From an uncultured Collinsella sp. (GTDB lineage: Bacteria > Actinomycetota > Coriobacteriia > Coriobacteriales > Coriobacteriaceae), in assembly GCA_958437935.1 (NCBI GenBank), contig CAUBPS010000020.1:1-33780 (forward strand): a stretch of 33,780 nucleotides of DNA, written 5' to 3'. Below, in pieces: positions 7,184-14,705 of the stretch (positions within the stretch are counted from its first letter, which is position 1; each line of letters begins with the position of its first letter). Made by a program: the position numbers and the translations under genes. The notes beneath the pieces were generated by a model. It ran no database searches. It saw only the letters and a list, made by a program, of their open reading frames with translations, and was not told the DNA's origin.

Positions 7184-7225
7184 GCATCAAGCGCCGCGCA
7201 ACTCGCGGCGCTACTATTTTGATGC
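7184..7225. terminator. Nested bidirectional terminator
   Basis: Inner stem GCGCCGCG, loop CAACT, CGCGGCGC (7191-7211), followed on the plus strand by TACTATTTTG. Outer pieces GCATCAA and TTGATGC can also pair. It closes the 63-residue gene, and its distal part includes the stop codon of the convergent antiporter gene. Confidence 0.75.
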
Positions 7226-8620
7226 AAAGTAACCTGACTCCCTTGCACCGACGCCGGGATTGTCGACACTGCGGCCGCGGCGCGATATGAGGCGCGAGAC
7301 CTCGCCCAGCAACACGCCGATCACCACACCCAAGAGGATCGGCAACTTTGACATCTCGGCGGGCGAGCTGTTAAGCGGCACGATTGTCGCAACAATCGAA
7401 AGCACGAGTTCTACCACCGGCACCGCAAGCGCTACCGCAAGCACCTTGCCCTCGAAGGGCGCGCGAAACACACGCGGGCGGTCGTCGTATTTACGCAGGC
7501 GCCAAAACGCCGGGAACATCGGGATATAGCTCATGAGCAGAAAGACGACGTTCATCGAGAAGAAGACCCAAAAGACGTCGGAACCTTCGCCCAGCGGAAT
7601 CTGAAGTAGCAGCACCAAGCTGGCAAAACAACCGTTAATGAGTGCCGAGCCGTTAGGCATGCCGGTCTTCTTGGACACCAGCGCAAAGGGGCGCGGCATG
7701 TTACCATGGCGCGCGGCATAGCTCGCCACGTTGTTGACGCCAAAACTCCAGCAGATCATGTTGGCGAACAGCGTCACCAAAAAGGCCATGCCCACGACCA
7801 TCGTCAGCGGGTGAGCGCGCCCCACCATGGCGGCAACCGCGTCCACAATGCCCGAATCGAGTGAAAGCTGCTCGGTGGGAACCGCAGCCCCAATGCCGAT
7901 ACCGCAAATGATGTAGATTGCCGCAATGGCAACGCCGCCGGCGATAACCGCCTTGGGGATATCACGCGACGGGTTTTTCATCGTGCTGGCAAAGGTCGCG
8001 ACCACCTCAAAGCCCATAAAATTGAATAGGATGATCGAAAGATACGTCAGTGAGTTAGTGTCTCCCAGATCGGGGACAAAGGTCTTAAACGACATATCGT
8101 TGGCAAAGCCGTTGTTGCAGGCAAACCAGATGCCGACGATTCCCACCACGGCGGTAATGAGCACCTTGATGACGGCGCCGCCATCCATGACCCAATCGGC
8201 CTCGGCCACCGGCTGCATTGCCATGACCGTGACGCCCCACACAAAGGCAAGCTCGATGGCAATTCGGACCCCAAGCGAAAATTCGATGCCCCATACCGCA
8301 TTGATGACACTGGGGAACATGCAGGCGATACTTGCCACCCACAGTGGAAAGTTGACCCAATAGCACCAGGAGCAGCGGGCGCCCCAACGGTCGCCCAAGC
8401 CCAGGCGAACCCAATCGTACAGGCCGCCCTCGGAATCGAACGCCGTACCGAGCTCGGCCACCACCAGGCCATAGGGAAGCAAAAACGTAATGATGAGGAA
8501 GATCCACCAGAAGAACTGCACGTTACCCATGGCAGATGCCGGAGCGGCCGCCTCGATGGTAAAGACAACGCAGATAACCGAGAGGATGACCTCGAACAGG
8601 GAGAACTTTTTACCTGCCAC
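7214..8620 (-). CDS. aguD: APC-family agmatine/putrescine antiporter, paralogue 1
   Basis: A 468-residue integral membrane protein of the amino acid-polyamine-cation family with about 12 hydrophobic segments. Family marks are the N-terminal EAAAPASAMGN segment, GGLYDWVRLGLGDRWGARCSWCYWVNFPLW (about 64-93), FNFMGFEV (about 201-208) and FGVNNVASYAARHGNMP. By context it probably exchanges agmatine for putrescine across the cytoplasmic membrane. The start is GTG at 8620 with GGGGGAG about 7 bases before it. A small leader ORF and a terminator-like hairpin precede it. The paralogue at 10657-12096 is clearly similar throughout. The symbol is by context; another amino acid substrate is possible. Confidence 0.8.
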   Translation of the reverse strand: MAGKKFSLFEVILSVICVVFTIEAAAPASAMGNVQFFWWIFLIITFLLPYGLVVAELGTAFDSEGGLYDWVRLGLGDRWGARCSWCYWVNFPLWVASIACMFPSVINAVWGIEFSLGVRIAIELAFVWGVTVMAMQPVAEADWVMDGGAVIKVLITAVVGIVGIWFACNNGFANDMSFKTFVPDLGDTNSLTYLSIILFNFMGFEVVATFASTMKNPSRDIPKAVIAGGVAIAAIYIICGIGIGAAVPTEQLSLDSGIVDAVAAMVGRAHPLTMVVGMAFLVTLFANMICWSFGVNNVASYAARHGNMPRPFALVSKKTGMPNGSALINGCFASLVLLLQIPLGEGSDVFWVFFSMNVVFLLMSYIPMFPAFWRLRKYDDRPRVFRAPFEGKVLAVALAVPVVELVLSIVATIVPLNSSPAEMSKLPILLGVVIGVLLGEVSRLISRRGRSVDNPGVGARESGYFASK

Positions 8621-8792
8621 GACACGCTCCCCCTACAGCAAAAAGGATGGCATCTGTACCGAAGGCGCAGCCCAAGGTAGGGTTGCAGGCCGCGTCACCG
8701 GTGCAGGTGCCATCCCAAAGAGAAGAGAGGATGCAATTGTTGGACCAACGCTCGCGGAACAGGCGCGTGTAGATGACGATACGCTGGTACAT
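8610..8792 (-). CDS. Possible 60-aa leader or small cysteine-rich protein
   Basis: A same-strand ORF just before the antiporter gene, overlapping its first codons by 11 bases. The ATG at 8792 has GGAG about 6 bases before it. The product begins MYQRIVIYTRLFRERW, with four arginines in 16 residues. It then has cysteines at 20, 30, 36, 42 and 57, three of them spaced exactly six apart. The same bases form the terminator-like hairpin at 8640-8715. It may be a leader peptide whose translation affects the hairpin, or a chance ORF. No family was recognised. Confidence 0.35.
   Translation of the reverse strand: MYQRIVIYTRLFRERWSNNCILSSLWDGTCTGDAACNPTLGCAFGTDAILFAVGGACRGR
8640..8715 (-). promoter_or_regulatory. 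Terminator-like leader hairpin before antiporter 1
   Basis: On the minus strand the arms 8699-8715 and 8645-8661 pair at 15 of 17 positions (GGATGGCACCTGCACCG with its near complement). The 37-base loop can form a further inner stem. TTTTT follows at once, and the antiporter start codon is 20 bases beyond. This is the form of an intrinsic terminator placed in a leader, so attenuation is suggested. No known riboswitch consensus was matched. Confidence 0.55.
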
Positions 8793-8847
8793 AGATGCTC
8801 CGATCAAAACGGCCGCGTTTGCGACCGGAAACTTTCGGCAATTGGGC

Positions 8848-8916
8848 ACGCGTCTGACCTGGGAAATTCAAGCGAACAATTGGCCTAACCCGCAATAAAT
8901 CCCAGATCAGACGCGT
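8848..8916. promoter_or_regulatory. 69-nt stem-loop with 17-bp arms
   Basis: ACGCGTCTGACCTGGGA (8848-8864) and TCCCAGATCAGACGCGT (8900-8916) are complementary at 16 of 17 positions, with a 35-base A+T-rich centre. It lies upstream of antiporter 1 and has no U-run. A regulatory RNA structure, a large operator or a dispersed palindrome are all possible. Confidence 0.5.
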
Positions 8917-8932
8917 ACTCAATCAAAGAGGC

Positions 8933-8964
8933 GGGCACTCCGAAGTGGAGGCAACGGAGTGCCC
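8933..8964. terminator. Perfect 10-bp hairpin in the aguA2-antiporter 1 gap
   Basis: GGGCACTCCG and CGGAGTGCCC flank a 12-base loop. It could end transcription from the second agmatine deiminase gene before antiporter 1. The U-run on the minus strand is weak. Confidence 0.5.
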
Positions 8965-9058
8965 AAAGAAAAACCCAACCGACCAAGACATCAAGTGACC
9001 AGACCATCAATGCCCCGAGATGGTCACGGTGCGATTCACCGACTGTCCGATTGATCGG

Positions 9059-9161
9059 CTGGGTTTCTGAGGTGCGGCAGATTCCCGTGAAAGAGGAGCG
9101 CCGCGTACTTTGGTACGCAAGCGACGAATGAACGGGAAGGTGCCGTGCCTCAGGAAGCCAG
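9059..9161. other. Long stem-loop just after the second agmatine deiminase gene
   Basis: Outer segments CTGGGTTTCTGAGG (from 9059) and CCTCAGGAAGCCAG (to 9161) pair at 12 of 14 positions. CGGCA with TGCCG, and TTCCCGT with ACGGGAA, continue the stem. The top carries an inner hairpin GCGTAC, TTTG, GTACGC. The total is about 103 bases, starting four bases beyond the stop codon. It may protect the mRNA 3' end or be a dispersed repeat. Confidence 0.6.
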
Positions 9162-9165
9162 ACAA

Positions 9166-10371
9166 TTACGCGGACGGCTCCTGCTGCGTAATGCAGTGGA
9201 TGTTGCCGCCGCCGAAGACGACCTGCTCGGACTGAACGCCGACGCACTTGTAGACGCCCTCGCCCCAGACCTCGTCGTAGATCTTCTGGAGCGTGTCGAC
9301 GGCCAGCTGGTCGTTCTCGTCGCCGTACTGCGGGACGATAACGCCGTGGTTGGTCACGAGGTAGTTCATGTAGGAGGCGATCAGCGGCTCGTCGGGGACG
9401 CGAGGCTCGGCGTTCTCGTCGGCGTCAATGGTGTCGCAGGAAGCCTGGTCCATGAACAGCGGGTTCACGGGCATGCAGAGCTTGTAGACCTTCATCTTGC
9501 GGCCCTTGGCGTCAACGGCGTTGGAGAGGGTCTCGTAGGCGGCGTGGCACTGCTCGTAGAACGGATACTCGGGATCGTCGGTCCAGATGCAGGCCATGAC
9601 GCCCGGGGCGATGAACGTGGCGACGTCGTCGATGTGGCCGTTGGTCTCCTCGGGGTCGATGCCCTCCTTGACCCAGATGACCTTCTCGACACCCAGGTAA
9701 TCCTTGAGGTGCTCGTCCATGTAGGCGCGAAGCTCCTCGCTCCAGGGCTCAAACTTCTTGTGGTACTTGGGCCAGATGGACTCGGGATCCTCTTCCTCCT
9801 CGAGCACCGCAGAGCAGGTGCGGCCCGGGGAAAGCAGGCACTGGTCGGTCACGACAAGGGTGCCCTCGCCGTCGACGGTGATGGAGCCGCCCTCGAGGAT
9901 CATGTCGTCGGGACGATAGCGGCGGCAGCCGGAGAGCTCAGCCATCTTGAGGGCGATCTGCTCGTCCTTGTCCCACGGGAAATAGAGGCCGTCGACGAGA
10001 CCGCCGTAGGCGTTGAAGTGCCAGTGGTTGGCGCGCTTCTCGCCCTTGCCGTTGATGACGTAGGTGGCGGCGGTGTCGCGGAACCAAGCGTCGTCGGTGG
10101 TCATCTCGATAACGGTGACGTTCTCGTCGTTCTCAAAGACGGCCTTGCAGTTGGCGTAGTCGACCTGGTTGGCGCACATATAGACCGGGGTGAACTCGGA
10201 GATGGCGCGGGCGATGGCGGCATACTGCTTCTGGGCCGGCTTGGCGCCGTGGGCCCAGGTGTCGGTGCGGTGGGGCCAGCCCATCCACACGCGATCCTGC
10301 GGGGCGAACTCGGCGGGCATGAAGAAGCCGTCGGCCTTGGGGGTGGACTCGGACTCGGTGATCGTACGCAT
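9166..10371 (-). CDS. aguA: Agmatine deiminase
   Basis: A 401-residue enzyme converting agmatine to N-carbamoylputrescine and ammonia in the cytoplasm. All expected catalytic marks are present: TDDAWFRD (92-99), LEGGSITVDGEGT with Glu160, ETNGHIDDVATF with His246, and GGGNIHCITQQ with Cys393. Compared with the paralogue at 4483-5604 it has extra residues at about 183-210 (TCSAVLEEEEDPESIWPKYHKKFEPW). The ATG at 10371 is chosen because TGGAGG precedes it at about 9 bases; the open frame continues upstream without a site. It is downstream of antiporter 2 and the carbamoyltransferase gene, the enterococcal operon order. The 285-base gap before it is unusually long for an operon. Confidence 0.93.
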   Translation of the reverse strand: MRTITESESTPKADGFFMPAEFAPQDRVWMGWPHRTDTWAHGAKPAQKQYAAIARAISEFTPVYMCANQVDYANCKAVFENDENVTVIEMTTDDAWFRDTAATYVINGKGEKRANHWHFNAYGGLVDGLYFPWDKDEQIALKMAELSGCRRYRPDDMILEGGSITVDGEGTLVVTDQCLLSPGRTCSAVLEEEEDPESIWPKYHKKFEPWSEELRAYMDEHLKDYLGVEKVIWVKEGIDPEETNGHIDDVATFIAPGVMACIWTDDPEYPFYEQCHAAYETLSNAVDAKGRKMKVYKLCMPVNPLFMDQASCDTIDADENAEPRVPDEPLIASYMNYLVTNHGVIVPQYGDENDQLAVDTLQKIYDEVWGEGVYKCVGVQSEQVVFGGGNIHCITQQEPSA

Positions 10372-10656
10372 AAGATTTCCTCCAAATCGAACGATCGCTT
10401 GCTGCGGGCGGGTTACCCGCAGCCTAAAACCAAGAGATGGTAGGCGCCCGTTCCCCGGCAAAGGTCGGGGCGCCTGGCGCCGGTTTTCACGGAGTCGCAC
10501 CGGCAAGCGACGACGTAACCAAGTGCGTGGAGACAAAACGCACGAAGGATACGGAAGAGAGATTGGGGTGGGCGGTGGTTACCGGAGCTATCGCTCACAC
10601 CCACCCCAGGGAATGGTTAGAAGATGATGAGGGTTGGAGCCCCAGAACCGGGGGCT
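10372..10656 (-). other. Structured gap between antiporter 2 and agmatine deiminase
   Basis: There is no convincing gene. Several stems occur: GAGCCCC with GGGGCTC right after the antiporter stop (about 10635-10655), GGGGTGGG with CCCACCCC (about 10564-10607), and GCTGCGGG with CCCGCAGC (10401-10423) shortly before the deiminase ribosome site. They could set different mRNA levels within the operon. No riboswitch family was recognised. Confidence 0.5.
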
Positions 10657-12096
10657 CTAGTTCTCCTCGGCCTCGGCAGCCTCCTCAGCGAGACGCTGAG
10701 CTGCCAGCTCGGGAGTGAGCCCCTTGTACTCGGTCTCACGGCCCTTAGCGCTGACGACGCGGACGACCTCGCCGATGAGCACGAGCACGATGAAGATAAC
10801 GATCATCGGGAGCTTGTCGCCAATCTCGGCGGTGGAGAACGGAACCAGGGTTGCGACGATGGCCAGGACCAGCTCGATGCAGGGGATGGCCAGCATGACC
10901 TTCATCATGGCGCCCTTAAACGGGAACGTGAAGATGCGCTCACGGTTGGGGTCGTTCTTACGAAGGTTGAGGAACGCCGGGAACATCGGGATGTAGGTCA
11001 GCAGCAGGAAGACGACGGAGGTGCCGAAGAGCATCCAGAAGACGCCGTTGGAGGTGGCGTCGATGGGCACGAGCTGCAGGCACAGCACCAGGGAGGCAAC
11101 GATGGCGTTGACTAGGTTGGCGCCGTTGGGCATGTCGTCATCCGAGATCATCGAGGCGAAGACCTTGGGCATGTTGCCGTGCTCGGCGGCGTAGCGGGCG
11201 ACGGAGTTGACGCCGAAGGACCAGGCGGCCATGTTGGCGAACAGGGTGATCAGGAAGGCGATGCAGATGACCTTGAAGATCATAGAGTCGCCCACCATGG
11301 TCTGGACTGCGACGATCATGCCGTAGTCGGGGTCGATGGAGTCGGCCGGCACGGCGGCGCCGATGCCGAAGCCGGCGAACAGGTAGATGACGGCGATAGC
11401 CACGCCGCCGACGATGATGGCCTTGGGAATATCGCGAGCGGGATCGGCCATGTCGTCGGTCATGGTGCAGATGACCTCGAAGCCCATGAAGTTGAAGATG
11501 ATGATGGACAGGTAGCCGAGGGCGTTGGTGTTGGTGAGCTCGGGCAGAAAGGTGGCAGCGGACATGTCGTTCGCAAAACCGTTCTCCATGGCATACCAGA
11601 TGCCCAGGGCGCCGACGATAACGGCAACGGCGACCTTGATGATAGCGCCTCCGTTGAGGACCCACTCGGAGTCGGCCGCCTTGGAGCGGCCCATGAGATA
11701 CACGATCCACACAAAGGCAAGTTCGATACCCATCTTGGCGATTAGGTTGAACTCGACGCCAAAGACCATGCCCAGGATGTCGGGGAACATAGTGGCCAGC
11801 GAGGCGATCCACAGGGGGTAGTTGACCCAGTAGGAATACGAAATGCGGGCGCCCCACTTGTCACCCAGGCCATCGCGTACCCAGTCGTAAATGCCGCCCT
11901 CGCCGTCATAGGTGGTGCCGAGCTCGGCGACAACCATGCCGTAAGGGAGCAGGAAGGTCAGGATCAGGAAGATCCACCAGAAGAACTGCTGGTTGCCAAT
12001 GGCGGCAGCAGGTGCGGCGGCCTCGCAAACGAAGACGACGCAGATGATGGTCGAAATGACCGTCAAGAAGGAAAGCTTTTTCTTTCCGTCGCTCAT
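10657..12096 (-). CDS. aguD: APC-family agmatine/putrescine antiporter, paralogue 2
   Basis: A 479-residue membrane protein with about 12 hydrophobic segments, lying between the putrescine carbamoyltransferase and agmatine deiminase genes. That place is held by the agmatine/putrescine antiporter in the enterococcal and lactococcal operons. It shares with paralogue 1 CEAAAPAAAIGNQQFFWWIFLILTFLLPYG (about 24-53), GGIYDWVRDGLGDKWGARISYSYWVNYPLW, FNFMGFEV and FGVNSVARYAAEHGNMP. It ends in an acidic tail, AEEAAEAEEN. The ATG at 12096 has AAGGAG about 8 bases before it. Exchange of agmatine for putrescine would feed the pathway without net cost. Confidence 0.87.
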   Translation of the reverse strand: MSDGKKKLSFLTVISTIICVVFVCEAAAPAAAIGNQQFFWWIFLILTFLLPYGMVVAELGTTYDGEGGIYDWVRDGLGDKWGARISYSYWVNYPLWIASLATMFPDILGMVFGVEFNLIAKMGIELAFVWIVYLMGRSKAADSEWVLNGGAIIKVAVAVIVGALGIWYAMENGFANDMSAATFLPELTNTNALGYLSIIIFNFMGFEVICTMTDDMADPARDIPKAIIVGGVAIAVIYLFAGFGIGAAVPADSIDPDYGMIVAVQTMVGDSMIFKVICIAFLITLFANMAAWSFGVNSVARYAAEHGNMPKVFASMISDDDMPNGANLVNAIVASLVLCLQLVPIDATSNGVFWMLFGTSVVFLLLTYIPMFPAFLNLRKNDPNRERIFTFPFKGAMMKVMLAIPCIELVLAIVATLVPFSTAEIGDKLPMIVIFIVLVLIGEVVRVVSAKGRETEYKGLTPELAAQRLAEEAAEAEEN

Positions 12097-12127
12097 GATG
12101 AGCTCCTTCGCTCAGTCTTGGACAGAT

Positions 12128-12167
12128 CCGAGGCCCTAAGGTATTAAGGCAATTGCTTGGGCCTCGG
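12128..12167 (-). other. Intercistronic hairpin, ptcA-antiporter
   Basis: CCGAGGCCC and GGGCCTCGG form a perfect 9-bp stem, extended by AAG/CTT past a bulged base. There is no U-run, so it is more likely a processing or stability element than a terminator. Confidence 0.55.
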
Positions 12168-12229
12168 TGAGCGGGCGACAGGAGACGAGCATCCGCCGCC
12201 CGCAAACGTGCTTTTAGAAGCCTTGAGGC

Positions 12230-13303
12230 TTAGAGCTGCTCGAGAGCCTCGAGAGCGGCGTGGAGCTCAGCCTTGGCAGAGTACTCGACACCCTCGTCGT
12301 TGAGCGGGGTGCGCTTGCCCAGGGCGGCAAGGAGAGCACGGATGGAGTGCTTGCGGTTCTCAGCCTCGACCCAGCACAGGGAGCGCTCGGGATCGTCCAT
12401 GACCTCGTCGACGACCTCCTCGTTGCGGGTGGCCGGCAGGCAGTGCATGAACTTGGAGTTGGGGCCGGCGAAGTTCATCATGTCCATGGTGACCTGATAC
12501 TTGGGATAGAACACGTCCATGTAGTTCTCGCCCGAGACCTCCTCGTCGTACAGGCCATACCACACGTCGGTGTAGATGAAGTCGGCGCCCTTGATGCACT
12601 CGATGTCGTCGGAGATGACGACTGAGCCGCCGGAGACCTTGCAGTTCTCCTCGGCGATGGCCATCATCTGCTTGCCGAACTCGGCGCGCTCCTCGACGGT
12701 ACCGACGTGCAGGCCGCCGTCGGGGATCTGGTGGCCCTTAGGTCCAAACTGGACAAACTTCATGCCGACCTTGGAGGCGATGAACATGAGGGAGACGCAG
12801 ACCTGGGTGGCGTCGCCGATGAAGGCCAGGGTGCAGTCCTCGATCTTCTTGCCCTCGGGGAGGTTCTCGAGCATGGTCATGAGGTCGCCCATCTCCTGCG
12901 TGGGGTGGTTGAACTCAGACATGCCGTTGATGACGGGCACAGCGGAGCCCTCGGCGAGGCCGACGACGTCCTTGTGACGGTCAACGCGAGCCATCATGAT
13001 GTCGAGCAGCGAGCCCATAACGCGAGCGGTGTCGCCCAGGGACTCGTGACCGCCGAGCTGGATGGTGCCAGGGCCATAGAACTGAGCATGGCCGCCGAGG
13101 TCGGTCATAGCGGTCTCGAAGGAAAGACGGGTGCGGGTGGAGACCTGCTGGAAGATCATGCCAAGGCTCTTGTTGCGGAGCAGGTGCGGATAATAACCGT
13201 CAACCTTGATGGCCTTCTTCATTGCCAGGCCAAGATCCTCGATAGCCAGGATCTGCTCTTTGGTGAAGTCGTTGGTGTCGATGAAATCCTTAGGCAGTGC
13301 CAT
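12230..13303 (-). CDS. ptcA: Putrescine carbamoyltransferase
   Basis: A 357-residue transcarbamylase that splits N-carbamoylputrescine with phosphate into putrescine and carbamoyl phosphate. The carbamoyl-phosphate loop is STRTR (about 55-59), followed by HPTQE and HCLPATR. Features that favour this over ornithine carbamoyltransferase are GYYPHLLRNKSLGMIFQQ, MARVDRHKDVVGLA, FIGDATQVC, TDVWYGLYDEE, and the C-terminal extension beyond SIRALLAALG, all close to the enterococcal enzyme as I remember it. It is first in the minus-strand operon ptcA-aguD-aguA and divergent from a membrane LuxR regulator. The ATG at 13303 has GGAAA upstream, a modest site. Carbamate kinase, normally last in the operon, is not in this window. 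Confidence 0.9.
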   Translation of the reverse strand: MALPKDFIDTNDFTKEQILAIEDLGLAMKKAIKVDGYYPHLLRNKSLGMIFQQVSTRTRLSFETAMTDLGGHAQFYGPGTIQLGGHESLGDTARVMGSLLDIMMARVDRHKDVVGLAEGSAVPVINGMSEFNHPTQEMGDLMTMLENLPEGKKIEDCTLAFIGDATQVCVSLMFIASKVGMKFVQFGPKGHQIPDGGLHVGTVEERAEFGKQMMAIAEENCKVSGGSVVISDDIECIKGADFIYTDVWYGLYDEEVSGENYMDVFYPKYQVTMDMMNFAGPNSKFMHCLPATRNEEVVDEVMDDPERSLCWVEAENRKHSIRALLAALGKRTPLNDEGVEYSAKAELHAALEALEQL

Positions 13304-13634
13304 ATCGATTTCCTTTCCGCCGGTCTTGCCGACTTATTACTATGAGGCGCTCGTACATCACGCCTCGTGTTTACAAGACCATCATTCACCCGTATGCAAT
13401 TTTTACCTAGTTTATTCGGGATTAAAGACCGTTCACGGAGTTACACCCCCTCTAAACCAATATAAACCCGCAGGTAGCTGGCTTGCATGGGGTTTACCGT
13501 CTGGAACCGCGAACGGTATACGGCTATGCTGTATCTTGGCGTTTAATCCGCAATGGAACGACCGGCGGAGGCATGTATACCCGGGGGGATATAGCGGGCT
13601 CCATAAGAGATCAAATGAGACAGGACGGTGACAT
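13304..13634. promoter_or_regulatory. Divergent promoter region, ptcA and aguR-like gene
   Basis: 331 bases without a gene, serving both directions. It carries GCGAACGGTATACGG at 13509-13523, matching a site near the other LuxR gene. It also holds ACCGTTC (13427-13433) with GAACGGT (13511-13517) as a separated inverted pair, and TAAACC and GGTTTA arms around 13455-13497. Operator roles are inferred. Confidence 0.45.
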
Positions 13635-14600
13635 ATGGACACGCTCATGTTCTTCTATACCCTAGCGATACTCGTAATCTGTATTGTGACGGCAGTGCTT
13701 TCGCTTGCCGCCTACGCCTCGTCTCGTCGGCAGTTCTTTATCTATGGCAGCGGCGTTTTTATTTGCTATGCCATCGAGATGACCGAGATCTTCTTTTTTG
13801 AATACACGCTGCAAAACCGAAGTTTTCCGGCCAATGACTATTACTCAATTACCATGCCTGTAATGCGGACCCTTGTGGCGACCGCTTCACAGGCTTTTAT
13901 TTGGGCCATTGCCATGGACTTGCTCGACAAACATTCTAAAAAGCAGTTCGCTATCCCCGTCTTAACGTTTTTGCTGTGCGAGTCGCTGATTATCGTCGCT
14001 GTCCCCTCCGGCCCCATGCATCAGTGGCTCTACTACACGATGCGTCAGGTATTCCTTGTCTTTGTGGGACTGTTTATCTTTTGGACGGCGCATAAAAGCA
14101 CGAAGGTTGAGTTGAAGGCACGCGTCAACAACCAGCGAAAGCACCTGATTATCGGTGCCATCCTGGTCGGTTGCATCGTTGCCGAGGATTTCTACAACAT
14201 CCTTGTCGTCCCCATGAGTCTGGCGCCCTCTTGGTTGCAGCTATATCTGTCCGAGCGCAACTTTAGCGAAAACGTCTTTGCGTGCTACTTTGCAATTCTG
14301 TTGATCATCTACTCCTACCACGTGCTTTCAATCCGCATGCAGGAGGCACCCGAGGAAAAGAACGTCAGCGATCTTGATCGACACATCGAAGAGCAGATGC
14401 CCTTTTATCGCAACGCCTACAGACTCTCCAACCGCGAGGCAGAGGTTTTGCGTCTGGTCGTGCTGGGCAAGTCGAACCAAGAGATCGCTGACGAGCTATT
14501 CCTTGCCGTGGGCACCGTCAAAACCCACATCCACAACATCCTGGTCAAAACCGAGCAGCAAAACCGCACAACCCTCATCCTCCACTTCTGGAAACGCTAA
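13635..14600 (+). CDS. aguR: Membrane-bound LuxR-type regulator, AguR-like
   Basis: A 321-residue protein with about seven hydrophobic segments in residues 1-235 and a LuxR/GerE helix-turn-helix at the C-terminus (YRLSNREAEVLRLVVLGKSNQEIADELFLAVGTVKTHIHNILVKTEQQNRTTLI). This is the design of AguR, the membrane one-component activator of agmatine operons in Streptococcus mutans and Lactococcus. It is divergent from ptcA, where such a regulator would be expected. Agmatine sensing by the membrane part is an inference from family and place. The ATG at 13635 has AGGACGG about 8 bases upstream. The stop codon is part of a terminator hairpin. Confidence 0.82.
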   Translation: MDTLMFFYTLAILVICIVTAVLSLAAYASSRRQFFIYGSGVFICYAIEMTEIFFFEYTLQNRSFPANDYYSITMPVMRTLVATASQAFIWAIAMDLLDKHSKKQFAIPVLTFLLCESLIIVAVPSGPMHQWLYYTMRQVFLVFVGLFIFWTAHKSTKVELKARVNNQRKHLIIGAILVGCIVAEDFYNILVVPMSLAPSWLQLYLSERNFSENVFACYFAILLIIYSYHVLSIRMQEAPEEKNVSDLDRHIEEQMPFYRNAYRLSNREAEVLRLVVLGKSNQEIADELFLAVGTVKTHIHNILVKTEQQNRTTLILHFWKR

Positions 14601-14626
14601 CCTGTCAAAAAGGGACAGGTTTATTT
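14599..14626 (+). terminator. Terminator of the aguR-like gene, also start of the repeat
   Basis: AACCTGTC, loop AAAAAGG, GACAGGTT, then TATTTT. The stem begins in the last two bases of the stop codon. The same hairpin plus ATTTTGG is the left end of the dispersed repeat seen inverted at 279-330. Confidence 0.7.
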
Positions 14627-14705
14627 TGGCTGGTTTTATCTGGGAAAACGCCAACCTCCGCGAGAGAGCGGTTTTCCCTCGTGGCGGTCTTCTAGCAGAA
14701 AAACT
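14618..14705 (+). repeat. Left segment of the composite repeat, copy 2
   Basis: GGTTTATTTTGGCTGGTTTTATCTGGG and later GGCGGTCTTCTAGCAGAAAAAC match 6665-6753. The stretch between them is more divergent. It leads directly into the second 119-bp element. Confidence 0.75.

Noticed and set aside
8640..8715. SAM or guanidine riboswitch before antiporter 1
   Set aside because: The GCAACCC and GGTGAC pieces suggested one, but the conserved cores of SAM-I/IV or guanidine-I, -II and -III could not be laid out; kept only as a terminator-like leader.
9145..10443. 432-codon plus-strand ORF across the second agmatine deiminase gene
   Set aside because: Low-complexity Leu/Val/Gly/Asp product, typical of the antisense of a G+C-rich gene; the minus-strand enzyme is unmistakable.
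12230..13303. Ornithine carbamoyltransferase (argF)
   Set aside because: The motifs, C-terminal extension and agmatine gene neighbours fit putrescine carbamoyltransferase better.
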